DNA of 64,000 bases from Platanthera guangdongensis (GCA_039583875.1 CM077150.1:184950375-185014374), one strand, 5' to 3'. Counted from the stretch's first letter, positions 1-11,733 are shown. The notes: generated from the letters alone by a model not told the origin. Made by a program: numbers and translations.

Positions 1-997
1 TCAATTTATAATATTTATAAGGAAAACCATCTTTTTTACGCATTTGGAAAATAGAGATTGAGCTTTTATAAAACATGCTGATCATGCAATACATATAGTA
101 GTTCTTTTATAGGGTTTAAAGTAACAACAACCTAGTATAAAACATTCCCAGAAAGCAAGTGAAACTACCACAAAACAGGTAAACTAGCAGCTAAGCAAAT
201 ACTTAATATCACAAAGGAAAATCACCAACGAGCGTCAACAACCTGACACGAACTCACTGGTGAGCATGTATGTCTGTACTACTACAAGGCTAAAGAATTA
301 CCTCGACAAGCGAGGAAAACACTGCCAAAGCGCAGTCCACAGAGAAACTCCTGAAACTAGCCGCACAGCCGGCTACAAACCTGAACCTGAGGCATTCAAA
401 AGAAGAACACCTCAGCAAGAAATAATGAAACAAGTGGCAAGGAAGCATCAGATAATAATTGAATAAAAAGAACAGCAAGAAAAAGGGTTACCAACCCTGC
501 AAGAGTAAATGCCGAAAAACTCAGCTAAAGAATCCAAAAGAGGACAAAATGCAGGTGTAATAATCAGTAAAGTGAGAGAAATGCAACAAGTACAGAAACG
601 TACCAAACTCCGCTCAAGCCTGCAGAGACAGAAGGAAACCAATATGCATCAAATGAACAGTAAGAAGGAACTAACAGTCCTAAACTTGTAAATCATTAGC
701 ACTGGCACAAATCCCAAACCTGTGTCGGAGACTAAGAACAGTCACAACCGAACAACCAGGTCCAGGTGTCTCAAGAGTACTAAAGGGGCCGCCACAGGGT
801 CCACACACATAGAGTTCCAACCTCTTACAGGAACCCAAAAAAAATATCCAAAGGAGGGAATGGTGGTGGCCACGGCTCGAACTCCCCTGGTACCATACTC
901 CTTCAGAAACCCAGCTACCACATGCTAAGGATCCACGATTCGGCGCCAAAACTAGCCGACAACACCACTTAGAAACTAGCAAGTTCTACAACCAAAA

Positions 998-1072
998 CCC
1001 GCCGACTTATTTTCCCCTACCCGCCGAACTATTTTCTCCTGCCCGCCGAGTTACTTCCCCTACCCGCCGAGT
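998..1072. repeat. Short tandem repeat, about 3 units of 25 bp
   Basis: Three successive units share the core CCCGCCGA followed by a TTTTCCCCTAC-type stretch. They lie in the downstream half of the minus-strand gypsy LTR, after its putative TATA box. Confidence 0.7.
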
Positions 1073-1561
1073 ACAACTAAAAATAAAACTGATAACTTCC
1101 TAGTTTGGGCCGACTACAAGCCCAAAACTAGGAACATTCCAATATTACCTATTCTACGACAAGGAGGAAAGAATAATACGACAAAAATGCAACTCATGGA
1201 GGCACGCAAGAGGGGAGAAATCCACTTGCCTCAAATCGACCTTGAAAACGTCACCCAAAATACTCCACCACGTAGATCCGTCCAAAAGGGGGCACGCGGA
1301 GACGAGATCTACGAAAAAACGGACAACCGGGGTTAGGGCCGAAAAAAATCTATGGTGAAATGGTCACCGAAACGGGAAAAGCTTACCGCGATCTCGAATC
1401 TCTCGCCGAGAGCTTTCCAACGCCGCGATCGGATCGAAATTCCGTCCACCGGATCGGCGGTGGCGGCCGCCGGAAGGTTTGCGAACGGAAGGGTTCCGCA
1501 CTCCGCAAAAATTCCGCACAGGAGGGGGGGCTGATCGGGGAAGAAGAAGAAGAGCTTTTCT

Positions 1562-1700
1562 TTTTTTTTTCTTAAACTTATATAATAATAATAATAATAT
1601 AATTATAATAATAATAATATAATAATTATATATTATAAATTATTTATATAAATATATATATATAATAATAATATATATAATTATTAAAAACCAACGATAT
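1562..1700 (-). promoter_or_regulatory. TATA-like promoter with adjoining AT microsatellite
   Basis: On the minus strand a run of TAA/TATA microsatellite (about 1590-1700) ends in TATATAAG near 1577-1586. An A/T-run and a CTTCTTC-rich tract follow. The order is what is expected of an LTR U3/R junction. The start site is inferred only. Confidence 0.45.
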
Positions 1701-2732
1701 AATATATATCGTTACGGAGGGCCAAACGCGCGCCGAATCGAACGAAATTCACACCGTAGGCGAATGACGACGCTACGAATCCAACGGCAAAGTCGAAATA
1801 GAATTCCGACGCACCGTTTTCGAGATAATAATTTCTAAAGTTAACGGCGTACGCGAAAACATACAAACTACAATCGCGCGCCGAGGCTCCAAAAATGCTC
1901 GGAACGCGACGAAACTTGACGAGCAAGTCTAAAATTAGCCGATCTAATTTTCTAATATAAAATTTTCCACTCCCGACGCAAATCCCAAAATTTGGCCGGT
2001 CAAACCTAACGAACGCAAACGCGCTACGACAAAGTCGGTAACAAAATCCGACGAACAAAACTCGGGCAAATTCTCCCAAAGCCAAAACACAAGCATTCCC
2101 CAAGAGGCTCCACCGAGTGAACAACAGACTCCGGCTCGCTAGGGAATCTTGCTACCAGGCATCACCAAGCCACGTAGGGAACCTAAAGAGCTAAAAGCAC
2201 GCTCTAACAACGCCACCTGACCAACACGCGCTAACATAACACCCTGACGTCATAATACGTCAAATAAGAAATTAAATAAATCACTGGAAAATCGGGGGCG
2301 TTACAATTTCTCCCATTTATTTTGCTTATTAGTTATGATATTTGTTTATCTTGATGTAATTCACCTTAGTGTAGAGGGTTCTGATTACTACAAATAGGGG
2401 GAGATTGTTGGGTATTGTATCAACAATAACCCATATTTGTATGAAGTCACCCTTGAACTAAGATGAATAAAGTTTGTATTTGATGCCTTTTCTAGTTGAG
2501 TGCTTGCAGGTCATAATTGCTAAGTGTGGACCAATATCAGTTTACAATGGGTCATCAAACACAGGACCATACAATGTAATCACTAATTGTGTGATCCAAG
2601 GTGTTGACTCATGCGTAACCTCTTTATTGGGACACACTTTTTTTTCAAGTACTAAAGTCATGAGAAGAAGGATGGTTACTGGTTAACAAGAAGAAAATCA
2701 TTTTTCAGTTCACAAGATATTTCTAAGTGTTT

Positions 2733-3400
2733 TACTCGAGAAGAACAGTCTATACTCGAGTAAGGTTATAACTGTTCTCGAGATAGCCTAATATAGTTCT
2801 CAATAAAGCCATGCAATACTCGAGTAAATCCTGACTTCTCAAGAAATCTTAAATATTTGACTCAAAAATATTTCTAAGTGTTTTTCTCGAGAAAAAGTTA
2901 TTGTACTCGTGTAGATTTAAACTTAGTACTCGAGTAAGCTCAATCAAGTTTTCGAGTTATAGAAGCTATTCTCAAGAAATCTTAGTGCAGTTCTCGAGAA
3001 AGCCATGAGTACTCGAGTAGATCATAACTCTTCCTCTCGAGATAACTTAAATTTAAGTCAAATTTTTTTTTATGTCTTTTTCTCAAGAAGCCAAAGTCAT
3101 TTCTTTAGAAAGCCAGAAATAGTTCTAGAGAACCAGAAATTTTTCTCTCGAGAACCAGGAATCTTTTCTCGAGTAACACATATCTCTTCTCGAGAAGCTG
3201 AAATCCTTTCTCGAGAAATTGTTTTGTTCTCCAGTAACAGAAGAACTTTTCTCAAGTAACAGAAGTCTCTTTTCTCGAGTAAGTATATTTATTCTCGAGA
3301 AACCAGAATTCTCCTTCTACACTTTCCTTCGAGAATGTTATACCTCTTCTCGAGAAACAAAAATGACTTCTCGAGAACACATATTCCTCTCGAGAAATGA
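2733..3400. repeat. Cluster of CTCGAG palindromes in family A LTR
   Basis: About 18 exact CTCGAG hexamers occur in under 700 bases, usually as TTCTCGAGAA or TACTCGAGTA. Several one-base variants (CTCAAG, CTCGTG, CTCTAG-like) lie between them. Spacing is irregular, mostly 15-40 bases. The cluster sits upstream of the TATA box at 3514. It has no regular repeat-spacer structure and is not CRISPR-like. Confidence 0.85.
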
Positions 3401-3513
3401 AGTGCAGATTTCTGAATTTTCTTAAGTATCTGACGGATTCGATTTCAAAGGTCATTAACTCCTTATTGGTCCATGTGGCTCGTATTTAATGTAATTGAGA
3501 CCGTTATGAAAGG

Positions 3514-3523
3514 TCTATAAAAT
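3514..3523 (+). promoter_or_regulatory. TATA box of family A LTR
   Basis: TCTATAAAAT lies about 120 bases after the last CTCGAG palindrome, at the expected U3/R position of the plus-strand LTR. It is a sequence match only. Confidence 0.5.
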
Positions 3524-3786
3524 GTCTTCTCAGAATTGACAAGCCGTAAGAAGTATTCTGAATCAATTTCTAAAGTTTATAAATCGAGAAGCGTCGCCGC
3601 CGCTCTGTTCTTCATCACCAAACTTTCTCAATCCAGATATTCAGACAAGAAGGAGTTCACCGATCAAGATTTTCGACAACTGCAAATAATCTCCTTGATC
3701 GTGGTGATCCTAAGTTCTCAAATCTAAGGATTCTCAGATTTCTTCCACAACTTTTCTGGTAAGGCTTTTCAGTTTTTCAAGAAGGA

Positions 3787-5361
3787 AGCAGCGGCAACAA
3801 CAGACTTTGCCCTCCGTGGCTTAAATGTCACTCTTGCGACGGGCTTTCCTTTGATTATAATTCAGTGTTATAGCTTGAGTTGACCTTTATATGAGAAAAT
3901 AAAGCGTATAAGGGGAAGCGGGCAGCCAAGGAAAGAAGTTTCCAGAGGTCGCACGGACTGACCAAAGACGCCGGCAGTCCGTGCTGATAGCTAATCCCGC
4001 AGTTCACTAGTAAGGCTGAGCAGACTGCACGATCAGGCCGAGAAGACAGCTGAGGTCCGCAGGATTTTATGTCTTAACCTTGTCGTCTGTTGTCCTCTGC
4101 CAGAATGAGATGTATGGGGGGATATTTATAGGACCGAGGAGGTAACGGCCTTGGTAATGTTACCCCTAGTGAGTCGGTGAGTTGTGTGAGTAGAACGAAG
4201 AGTCCTCCGAGTCTGTGCCATGTTGTGCGGTTAGGGACTTGCCAACTTGAGCTTATCTTCTGTTGGCGGACTGGGACGAGTCCTCCTCTACTGTACTAAG
4301 TGAGCTTGCGCCAAACTATGCGAGTTGAGTAGTACTCCGCCTGCTGCTAGGAAGAGGTCGGTGCTGGAAAGCTAGAGGGCTAAGTGGCGGACTGTATAAT
4401 GAGTCTGCCCAACCCACGACGGACAGGATGAGTTCGCATCTGCCGGAGGCTTGTCCCCCCTGCTGGGCGATATGGGCTTGGCGACCTAGAGGACTGAAGA
4501 GAGAATGTCACACAAGCTATTGGATGAAGCAAGTTCATCGGATGGTGAGCAGAGCATCCACCTCCCTTAGGCGAACAGAGGCTGAGTCCGCCACCTTTGT
4601 GCGGATAGGAGCATGTCGATACCTTCTAGCATGTAGTAGGATGCCCTTATAGGAGGAGAGCTCGCCATCTTCTGGCAGACTGGAGTTGAGTCTGCGTTGT
4701 GTTGTGCAGTCTGGTGATGAATTATCAGTCCAGCTGTCGTCCATCCTCCTTGGGCAGACTGAGATCGAGTCCGCAAACTGCTGGAGGACAGGGGAGTTGG
4801 TCTCCGACTGGGAAACCTGGCAGACTGAAGGAGCAGGCTACTCATGCTATTGGGCAACATGGAGGCAGGTTGCCTATTGAGCGACTTGAAGTTTGTCGCA
4901 TACTATTGGGAGACCTATAAGTAGGTCGCCTGACGATGTGGCAGTTTGCTTTGCTTGTTGTGCGACCTATGGGAGTGGGATGAAGAAGAAGTCCGCGACT
5001 CCTACTGAGCATGCTACTACTTGGCAGTCTGGGCGGATAACAATGCGAGTTCACTACTTAGTTGGGTAGTCCGCACCTGTTGGACTAGAGAGAACCATTG
5101 CGCAGTTAGGTGATCTAACTGTGCGGCCTGCATGGACGGACTGAGGAAGCAATCCGCAGCCCCTGCAGAACAAGCGGTTGCTACGTGACCTGGGCGGTCA
5201 GACTATGGAGACCACCCTAACCGCGCGGCCTAAGCAGATAGAGAAGAGCCTATCCGCCAGACCCAAAGAGGGCTGAGAGTTCGTGACCTCCAGGGGGAAA
5301 CTGGAGCAGGCCGTGACTTGCAAGCTAGTTTAGGGAGGGATCGCCGATTTCTGGGTTAACA
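3787..5361 (-). repeat. 3' LTR of element D
   Basis: This matches 9568-11162 over its length. In a 42-base stretch near the low-coordinate end I count six differences, five of them transitions. The minus-strand start TGTTAACCCAG lies at 5361, preceded by an A/G-rich stretch that may be the polypurine tract. A TATA box reads CTATAAATATC at 4121-4131. Upstream of it are many GCGGACT/AGTCCGC inverted pairs. Confidence 0.8.
4121..4131 (-). promoter_or_regulatory. TATA box of element D 3' LTR
   Basis: CTATAAATATC on the minus strand; the 5' LTR carries CTATAAATAG at the matching place (9925-9934). Conservation in both LTRs and placement after the GC-rich U3 block support the call. Confidence 0.55.
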
Positions 5362-5639
5362 TATACCCTGCACTTTTTTATGTCCCGATGGGAACTTTAA
5401 AAAAAAGTAGGAGACCTACAAAATCATGATCCTCCCCTTGGAAAAATAGGAGGAATGGAGATATAGAACCTGATGTCTCTCCTAAAAAAGGCTTGCTCAT
5501 GCCTATCATTTTCCTACAAAGGAAAAGTTAATGCATGCAAAAAAGGCACATCTTGTGTGTACCTGAATTGTTTTTGCAAAGCGAAGAAGATTTGAATATC
5601 TTCCATTGAGTCTCTGTAAAACAAAGGTGAGAGAAAGTT

Positions 5640-6345
5640 TAGAAAGAAAATGACTTGCAAGTACCTGGAGGAAACATGCAAGCACATGTTATCCTTTGGA
5701 AAATAAAGAGTACGCGACAGATGTGAAAGAAACATAAGTTGCAAGTACCTGAAGGAAACTTGCTAATATCTGCTAATCTCTACAAGAAAGGAGTTATAAG
5801 CAGATATGAAAGAAACATAAGTTGCAAGTAACTGGAGGGAACTCGTAAATACCTGCTAATCTCTAAAAAAGAGGAGTTAGAAGATGATATGAAAGAATAG
5901 TAAGTTACAAGTACCTAGAGGGAACTTGCAAACATCTACTAATCTCTGCAAAAGAGGAGTTAGAGGCAGATATGAAAGAAAACTAAGTTGCAAATACCTG
6001 GAGGGAACTTGCAAATATCTGTTAATCTCTATACAAGAGGATTTAGAAGAAGATATGAAAGAAAACTAAGTTGGAAGTACCTGAGGGGAATTTGCAAATA
6101 TCTGCTAATCTCTGCAAAAGGAAGAGTGAACAACAAATATGAAAGAAAAGTAAGTTGCGGGTACCTGAGGGTAACTTGATAATATCTGCTAATCTCTGCA
6201 AAAGGAAGAGTTAGAAGCAGATGTGATAAAAAAATAAGTTGCAAGTACCTGGAGGGAACTTGCTAATATCTGCTAATCTCTGCAAGAAAAGAGTGAGAAG
6301 CATATATGAAAGGAAAACAACTTGCAAGTACATGAAGGGAACTTA
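5640..6345. repeat. Tandem repeat, about 8 units of 83-84 bp
   Basis: Units carry the landmarks GTTGCAAGTACCTG, GGGAACTTGC, TCTGCTAATCTCTGCAA and AGATATGAAAGAAA in that order. Unit starts fall near 5650, 5735, 5820, 5904, 5987, 6070, 6154 and 6239, with a partial unit near 6320 and a degenerate one near 5555. The array lies in the 3' untranslated part of element D, just before its 3' LTR. Confidence 0.85.
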
Positions 6346-7588
6346 CAAATGTTGACTGTTGATATGATAAGATATAATTGGATAGAAGAGGAAATGACCG
6401 GCAAACTCTGATATTAACCAAAAAAAGATCAAACCGCGATAATGATCATTTCATGTGATCAGATGTGATATCTCCAATATGAAATCCTAATCAGTAATAT
6501 GAAAGCATTGACTAAACTGCAGCTGAATAGTTTGCTAATAATGAGAACCAGATTCTCTGATTATCAATTAGAGATTGGTGCCAGTAACTCCCAATAACAG
6601 AGAGCTTGTTAATTATCATTTGATAGAGCTTCATGCAAGCCGAGTATACAAGATGAGAATAAGCAAAAAAAAGATATTACAAGTCCTTTTGATAGGTGGG
6701 ATTCAACCTGTTAACCTGCAAGAAGGCAGAATGAAAAAGGTCGTCTACACCCGAAGATAACCCAAAAAAGGTTGGATGCTGCCACAGGAGTTTTTCTGTA
6801 GGCCTTATGCATCACCTGCCTAAGAAAGGGCATCACGAGTATAGTCTTACCTAGAGCGGGCTTGTCGCATTCCCTTAGAAGGGCACAAAAAAGAAAAGCA
6901 TAGAAAATCATGAGGATGATAGATAGATACACTGCTCTCATGTATTTTGTTACAAACATCGCTGATCAGTTAGGCCAGGTGTACAAAGTGGTCTATATCA
7001 TTGCTCGCCTTTGAAAAGATCAATGAAGTTGTGGGCCCGGCAAAAGCACAGATTGAGAGTACCAGAGAGTATTCGACTATTACAGTCATGAGATGATCGA
7101 GGAGGCAAGGCTACACTTGATCTCCATTGCTTGCCTAGCAAATATCATCGTAACTATAATGTATCATTAGAGGAGCACAACAGAGCTAACACATGGGACC
7201 TCCCTTGATGCACGCTTTATGTTAGATGCCGGCTCGGATCTGAAGTTCCGTAATCCTCTACACGAGAGCTGGATGGCTCCCATTGCACATACGCGAACAC
7301 TACCCACTATATGTGTTCTTACGCCAGAGTCCAACCTCAAGGGGGCCCTAAGAAAGACTCAGTGATATCTCGGTGGTTCGGTGATATCTTTGGCAAAGAG
7401 AAAATAGAGGAGGAAGCACTCATAAAAGGAAAATATGTTAGTACGGGATCTCTGACGTAAAGTTTTTTGTAATGAATGAAAGAAACACTGAGAAGTGTTT
7501 TTAGAAAGAAAATGTTTGAAGAATGTATAGTAAGAGTAACCGACAATGATTGTGAGGAGCTTTTGGAACTGCGATGTCCTTCTCTAGC
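6346..7588 (-). other. Non-coding interior of element D; no pol found
   Basis: This is where gypsy pol should lie downstream of gag. I see no protease D-S/T-G-A, no reverse transcriptase DD box and no integrase motif on either strand. Short frames (for example 6711-6959 minus) have no recognisable family. The region may be unrelated captured sequence or a decayed remnant. Confidence 0.5.
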
Positions 7589-9102
7589 TCAGAATAGTCT
7601 TCCAAGGGAGACCTCATCATCGACATCAATGCATTCATCAATGTTGAGGATAGGGTAATTGTTGATTTGGCTCACTCCCTTTGAGCAGCGAGGAATATCT
7701 GCTACTTCTTTGCCTTTTGAAGTTGATGGATCAGAGTGGACATCCTTTGGTAACAGGTCATACATCTTACCCTGCCTCAGAATATTCTGCACCAGTTGAC
7801 GAAGCGCTTGACAGTTTTCAGTTAAATGCCCGCCTTCTTTGTGAAACTCACAGAACAGATATGAGTCCTTTGATCTTTGATCCGCCGGCTGGTAAGGACT
7901 TTTGTAATTAGCCTTACCCTTCATGACTTGGATTACTTCTTGCATGGTCTCATCTAGTTTAGACTCTAGCAAGTCATCATCTTGCTGCTGATGAACCGTA
8001 GTTTCTTGCCAAGCTGGGGCTGGTAGTAGTAACAATTGATCTCGGGCACGATCCAGGCCTAGGAAGGGGTGTCGATGCCATTGAAATCTTCTTCCCTTCC
8101 TTGAGTGGGATGGAAAATCTTTTCGAGGAGACCTCATAGGTTGCTTGTTAGAAGGAGAATCGTTCTCTGCTACAAGCTTGGAGATGATGCTGGGATTGCA
8201 ATTCTCACCTCGAATGTATTAGTTGGCTAAGCCAATCAACTCTTGATATGTCCTTGGTGCTCAGACATTAGCCTCAAACTTAAGTGGTCCTTCACGCAGA
8301 CCATGTATTAGAGCCACCCGATACATTTCTTGATCAACGATCTCATGTCCAAAATATCTTTTCGAAATCGATCCACAAAATGAGACCAAGTCTCCTTCTC
8401 TCATTGGCTGATCTCAAAGAGGTCTTTTGGACCGCCCTTTCTCATTGTTGAAGTAGAAAATCTGAGCAAAAACACACTTCGCAAATCAGTAAAGGAAGTG
8501 ATGTACTTAGGATGTAGTCCATAGAACCAATCCCTCACTTGTCCATCAAAGGTTGTTACAACGAGTTTGCATTTGGTAGCATCCGAAAGGGTCTTGAGAG
8601 CTACGGTTGATTCAAAAGCTTGAAGGTGCTTTATTGGATCAGTCTCTCTAGTGTAAATTGGTAACCACGGCTCTCTGAAGTTAGCTGGAGTGGGTTCATG
8701 CCGAAAATTTTCTGAAAATGGTGACGTCTCTTCCTGCTCTCCTACAACATAAGGAAAGAAGGGAGCATAAGCTGTAGCTGCAAAAGGAGTAGGAGGATAG
8801 AAGTGAAAAGCTGCTGCGGGAGGAGCAAAGGCAGGAACTGAAGAGTAAGGTTGACTTCCCTGAAAGTTTAGAAATCTTGCTGGACTTCCTCGAGCAGCTT
8901 CTCGGAAGTAGTTTTGACGAGCATCTAACTCATCATTTTGAGATCGCAAAGGGGCTGCAGGCCCTTGAAGAAAGGTTGGTGTGTAAATAGGAGGGTAGAC
9001 CGACAGATAAGCTGGAGGATAGGTTTGTAGATTCTCCAATGTTGGTGTTGGATTAACTGGAGGAATTGGTGTTGCCGGAGATTGCATCTCTAATCGTTGC
9101 AT
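7589..9102 (-). pseudogene. gag: Broken gag polyprotein of element D
   Basis: A frame opens with ATG at 9102 and runs to 8401. It encodes a proline/tyrosine-rich N-terminus and then a Retrotrans_gag core, including EPWLPIYTRETDPIKHLQAF and VRDWFYGLHPKYITSF. Stops and frame changes occupy 8138-8400, although fragments such as WSHFVDRF show gag continues. A second open stretch (8137-7589) holds the plant gag motif CEFHKEGGHLTENCQALRQL, which stands where a zinc knuckle would be in this group. Gag would form the particle and bind RNA. The sequence ends without a fused protease. Similarity to Ogre/Tat gag comes from the CxFHxxxGHxTExC pattern. No intact product is possible. Confidence 0.8.
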
Positions 9103-9189
9103 GATAGCAGCTAGAGCATGGTTGACTACCTGAAATTATTGGGCGGTTTCCCGTCGTGATTTTCTAAATCTTCCTAGAGAGGATCTTCA

Positions 9190-9567
9190 CTAGGACTTGA
9201 AGGAGCAAGGATCTCGGCTGGTAATGGTCTGACATGAGTAACCGTTGATCTTCATCGTCTGTTCGAAATCTGAAGGCCGCGTGTTAACTGTTGATGCGCG
9301 GAAATGGAGGTCACTGCAGGCACCAGCAAATAATGGGTGTTTGGTCTCACTAAGATGAGGTGAAGAGATTGATGAGGTTAGAGCTGAGGTTGATGGTGAT
9401 GGGGAAAATGCTTCTGAATTCTCGAGAGTGGAGCTCGCTTGATCAAGGGTTAAGGTGATAATGGGAGGTTGATGAGGAACTATCAAGCAAACAATTACTT
9501 TGATGGTTAGGTTTTGATGGTTGATGCTGAGAGAAGGGTGAGGAGTTGAGAAGAAGACGGGGCCGCT
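9190..9567 (-). other. Leader between 5' LTR D and gag, with a weak open frame
   Basis: One frame stays open on the minus strand from within the LTR end (9612) to 9190, and is serine- and threonine-rich. It starts with GTG, not ATG, and has no recognisable domain. Some Ogre-type elements have an extra frame before gag, but nothing here identifies it as one. I could not find a clear primer-binding site after the LTR end. Confidence 0.3.
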
Positions 9568-11162
9568 AGCAGCGGCAACAACAGACTTCGCCCTCCGCAG
9601 CTGAAATGCCACTCTTGCGATGGGCTTTCCTTTGATTATAATTCAGTGTTAGAGCTTGAGTTGTCCTTTACATGAGAAAATAAAGGGTACAAGGGGAAGC
9701 TGACTGCTAAGGAAAGAAGTTGTCAGAGGTCGCGCGGACTGACCAAAAAGGCTGGCAGACCGTGCGGATAGCTGATCCCATAATTTGCTAGTAAGGCTTG
9801 GCGGACTGCGCGATCCGGCCGAGAAGATAGTTGTGGTCGCATAGACTGGAAAGTTGTGTCCACAGGGTATAATTCCTTGAACTTATCATCCGTTGTCCTC
9901 CACCAGAATGAGAGGTATGGGGGGCTATTTATAGGCCCGAGGAGGTAACGGTCTTGGTAACATTACCCTCGGTGTGTTGGTGAGTTGTGCGAGTATAACA
10001 AGGATTCTGCCGAGTCTGTGCCATGTTATGAGATTAGGGATTTGCCTACTTTGAGCTGATCTGCTATTGGCAGACTAGGACGAGTCTACATCTGTTGTAC
10101 TAAGCGAGCCTGAGCCAAACTATGTGAGCTGAGGAGTAGTCCTCCTGTTGCTGGGAAGAGGCTGGTGGAAAGCTGGAGGGATGAGTGGCAGACTGTATAA
10201 TGAGTCTACCTAGCCTGCAGAGGACAAGAGGAGTCCATATCTGCTGGAGGCTTGTCCCCCTTGATGCGCGACAAGGGCCTGGCAATCTGTCGGACTGAAG
10301 AGAGCTGGTCACACATGCTGTTGGATGAAGTGAGTTCGCCGGATGGTGAGCGGAGCGTCCACCTCCCTTAGGCAAACAAAGGCTGAGTCAGCCACCTTCT
10401 GGCAGATTGGAGCAGGTCGATACCTTCTAGCGGGTAGTAGGTTACCCTTGCAGGAGGAGAGCTCTCCACCTTCTGGCGGACAGGAGTTGAGTCCGCATTG
10501 TGTTGTGCGGTCTGGTGAAGAGTTATTAGTCCTGCTGTCGTCCACCCTCCTTGGGCGGACTGAGATCGACTCCCCGAACTGCTGGCGGACAAGGGAGTTG
10601 GTCGCCGACTGGGTGACCTAGAGGACTAAAGGAGCAGGCCACTCATGCTGGTGGGCGACCTGGAGGCAGGTTACCTGTTGAGCGACTTGAAGTTTGTCGT
10701 GTACTGTTGGGCGACCTGGGGGCAGGTCGCCTGACAATGTGGCGGTTTGCTTTGCTTGTTGTGCGACCTGCAGGAGTGGGCTGAAGAAGAGGTTTGTGAC
10801 TCCTACCGAGCATGTAGCTACTTGGCGGTATGGTCGGATAGCAATGCGAGCCCACCACTTAGTTGGGTAGTCCGCACCTATTGGAGTAGTGAGAACCATT
10901 GCATGGTTAGGTGAACTAACTGTATGGCCTATAGGGGTAGACTGAGGAAGCAATCTGCAACCCCTATAGAACAAGAGGTTATTCCACGACCTGGTCGGTC
11001 AGACCAGGAAGACCGCCCGAGACACGGGGCCTGAGCGGACAGAGAAGAGCCTGTCTGCCAGACCCAAAGAGGGCTGAGAGTCCGCGACCTCCAGGGGGAA
11101 CCTGGAGCAGGCTGCGAATTACAAGCTGGCTTAGGGAGGGATCACCGATTTCTGGGTTAACA
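9568..11162 (-). repeat. 5' LTR of element D
   Basis: Partner of 3787-5361. The minus-strand start TGTTAACCCAG lies at 11162, and homology to the other LTR ends at the shared AGCAGCGGCAAC (9568). TATA box CTATAAATAG lies at 9925-9934. The U3 portion (about 10000-11000) has repeated GGCGGAC and GTCCGC stretches forming imperfect inverted pairs. The 11162 junction with family A gag is identical in the third copy at 19835. Confidence 0.8.
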
Positions 11163-11733
11163 CCCTTATAGCGCAAATAATGTTATCTCATTGCTTTGTT
11201 AGGGATCTAAAGAATTTATCGTTAAGTTCACCGTTTGTAAATGCACGACCGTAATTCCTTAGGCCATTGATAATCCTGAAGAATTTCTTATAGTAGTCAG
11301 CTATATAGTCTCTTTTGTAATACTTGAAAGCTTTATACTCCTGATTGAGGAGGGATTTATTGTCAACCCTAACCTCCTTCTTTCCTTCCATGAGAGCAAT
11401 CAAAGATGTCCATATCTCTTTAGCAAACATGCAGTGGATTAAGTTTTATAACATGGAGTCATCCACTGCACTAGCAATAATATTCTTTGGTTACTTATCC
11501 AGAGAGACGAGAGCAATCTCATCTTTAGTTAAGTCCAGCATCTTTTTTGGAACCATCAAATTAACATTTATAGTTGATGCAGTCATAGGCACATAGGGGC
11601 CTTCTTCAACGATTTGAAATATTCTCGGATAAACAGCTTCCATGAAGAACCTTACCCTTTCCTTCCACATGGGAATGTTTTTCTTGGAGCACACAGGTAG
11701 ATTCATCGAGGGCATATCCTTGCTTCTATCCAT
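11163..11733 (-). pseudogene. gag: Truncated copia gag (family A, copy 2)
   Basis: The start is taken as the ATG at 11733 (protein begins MDRSKDMPSMNLPV). A TTG-initiated extension upstream is unlikely to be used. The product resembles the N-terminal half of copia gag (UBN2-type), with MWKERVRFFMEAV near residue 25 and KEIWTSLIALMEG further on. Two in-frame stops interrupt it, one just after SLDK and one after DDSML, in about 11430-11491. The frame reopens and ends at the element D junction. Gag would package RNA into particles. Both stops recur at equivalent positions in copy 3, so the parent was already dead before the segment was duplicated. Confidence 0.75.

Larger units (their letters stand above)
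1..2305 (-). mobile_element. Ty3/gypsy LTR, 5' part, chromovirus-like
   Basis: Read on the minus strand, this begins at 2305 with TGTAACGCCCCCG, the usual start of long LTRs of plant chromoviruses (Tekay/Del type). It runs to the window edge without a visible CA end or primer-binding site. A TATA-like TATAAG lies at about 1577-1586, followed by a CTTCTTCTTC-rich segment resembling an R/U5 start. No open frame resembles a retroelement protein, so short frames here are treated as non-coding. The abrupt change at 2305/2306 to the 3' end of a copia element suggests this LTR inserted into, or recombined with, family A. The boundary at 2305 is well supported. The lineage is inferred from the terminus only. 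Confidence 0.65.
2306..3786 (+). mobile_element. Ty1/copia family A: 3' end with polypurine tract and LTR
   Basis: The first 100 bases are the last part of an internal region. They end in the polypurine tract AAATAGGGGGAGA (2392-2404), and the LTR starts at 2406 with TGTTGGGTATTG. This start matches the minus-strand LTRs at 11819-13282, 20493-21976 and 48591-49045 over roughly 250 bases (the stretches GTATGAAGTCACC and CATCTTAG read in reverse are shared). The middle of the LTR holds many CTCGAG palindromes, and a TATA box follows at 3514-3523. The expected LTR end is not seen; the sequence switches to element D at 3787. It is therefore a truncated 3' LTR, Sirevirus-like by comparison with the other copies. 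Confidence 0.7.
3787..11162 (-). mobile_element. Element D: gag-only Ty3/gypsy retrotransposon (Tat/Ogre-like)
   Basis: Two direct repeats of about 1.6 kb (3787-5361 and 9568-11162) bound this 7.4-kb element. On the minus strand each starts TGTTAACCCAG. Between them are a gag pseudogene near the 5' LTR, a stretch with no recognisable pol, and an 84-bp tandem repeat near the 3' LTR. No protease, reverse transcriptase or integrase motif is visible, so the element would have depended on others for movement. The gag motif points to the Tat/Ogre branch. No matching target duplication is seen: the left flank is a family A LTR and the right flank a family A gag in the opposite orientation, so at least one end has been rearranged. 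Confidence 0.75.

Noticed and set aside
1352..1575. Overlapping 60-71-codon frames in the first LTR
   Set aside because: GC-rich LTR leader; no similarity and no conserved reading frame seen.
3787..3790. Target duplication for element D
   Set aside because: Flanks at 3782-3786 and 11163-11167 do not match in either alignment of the ends.
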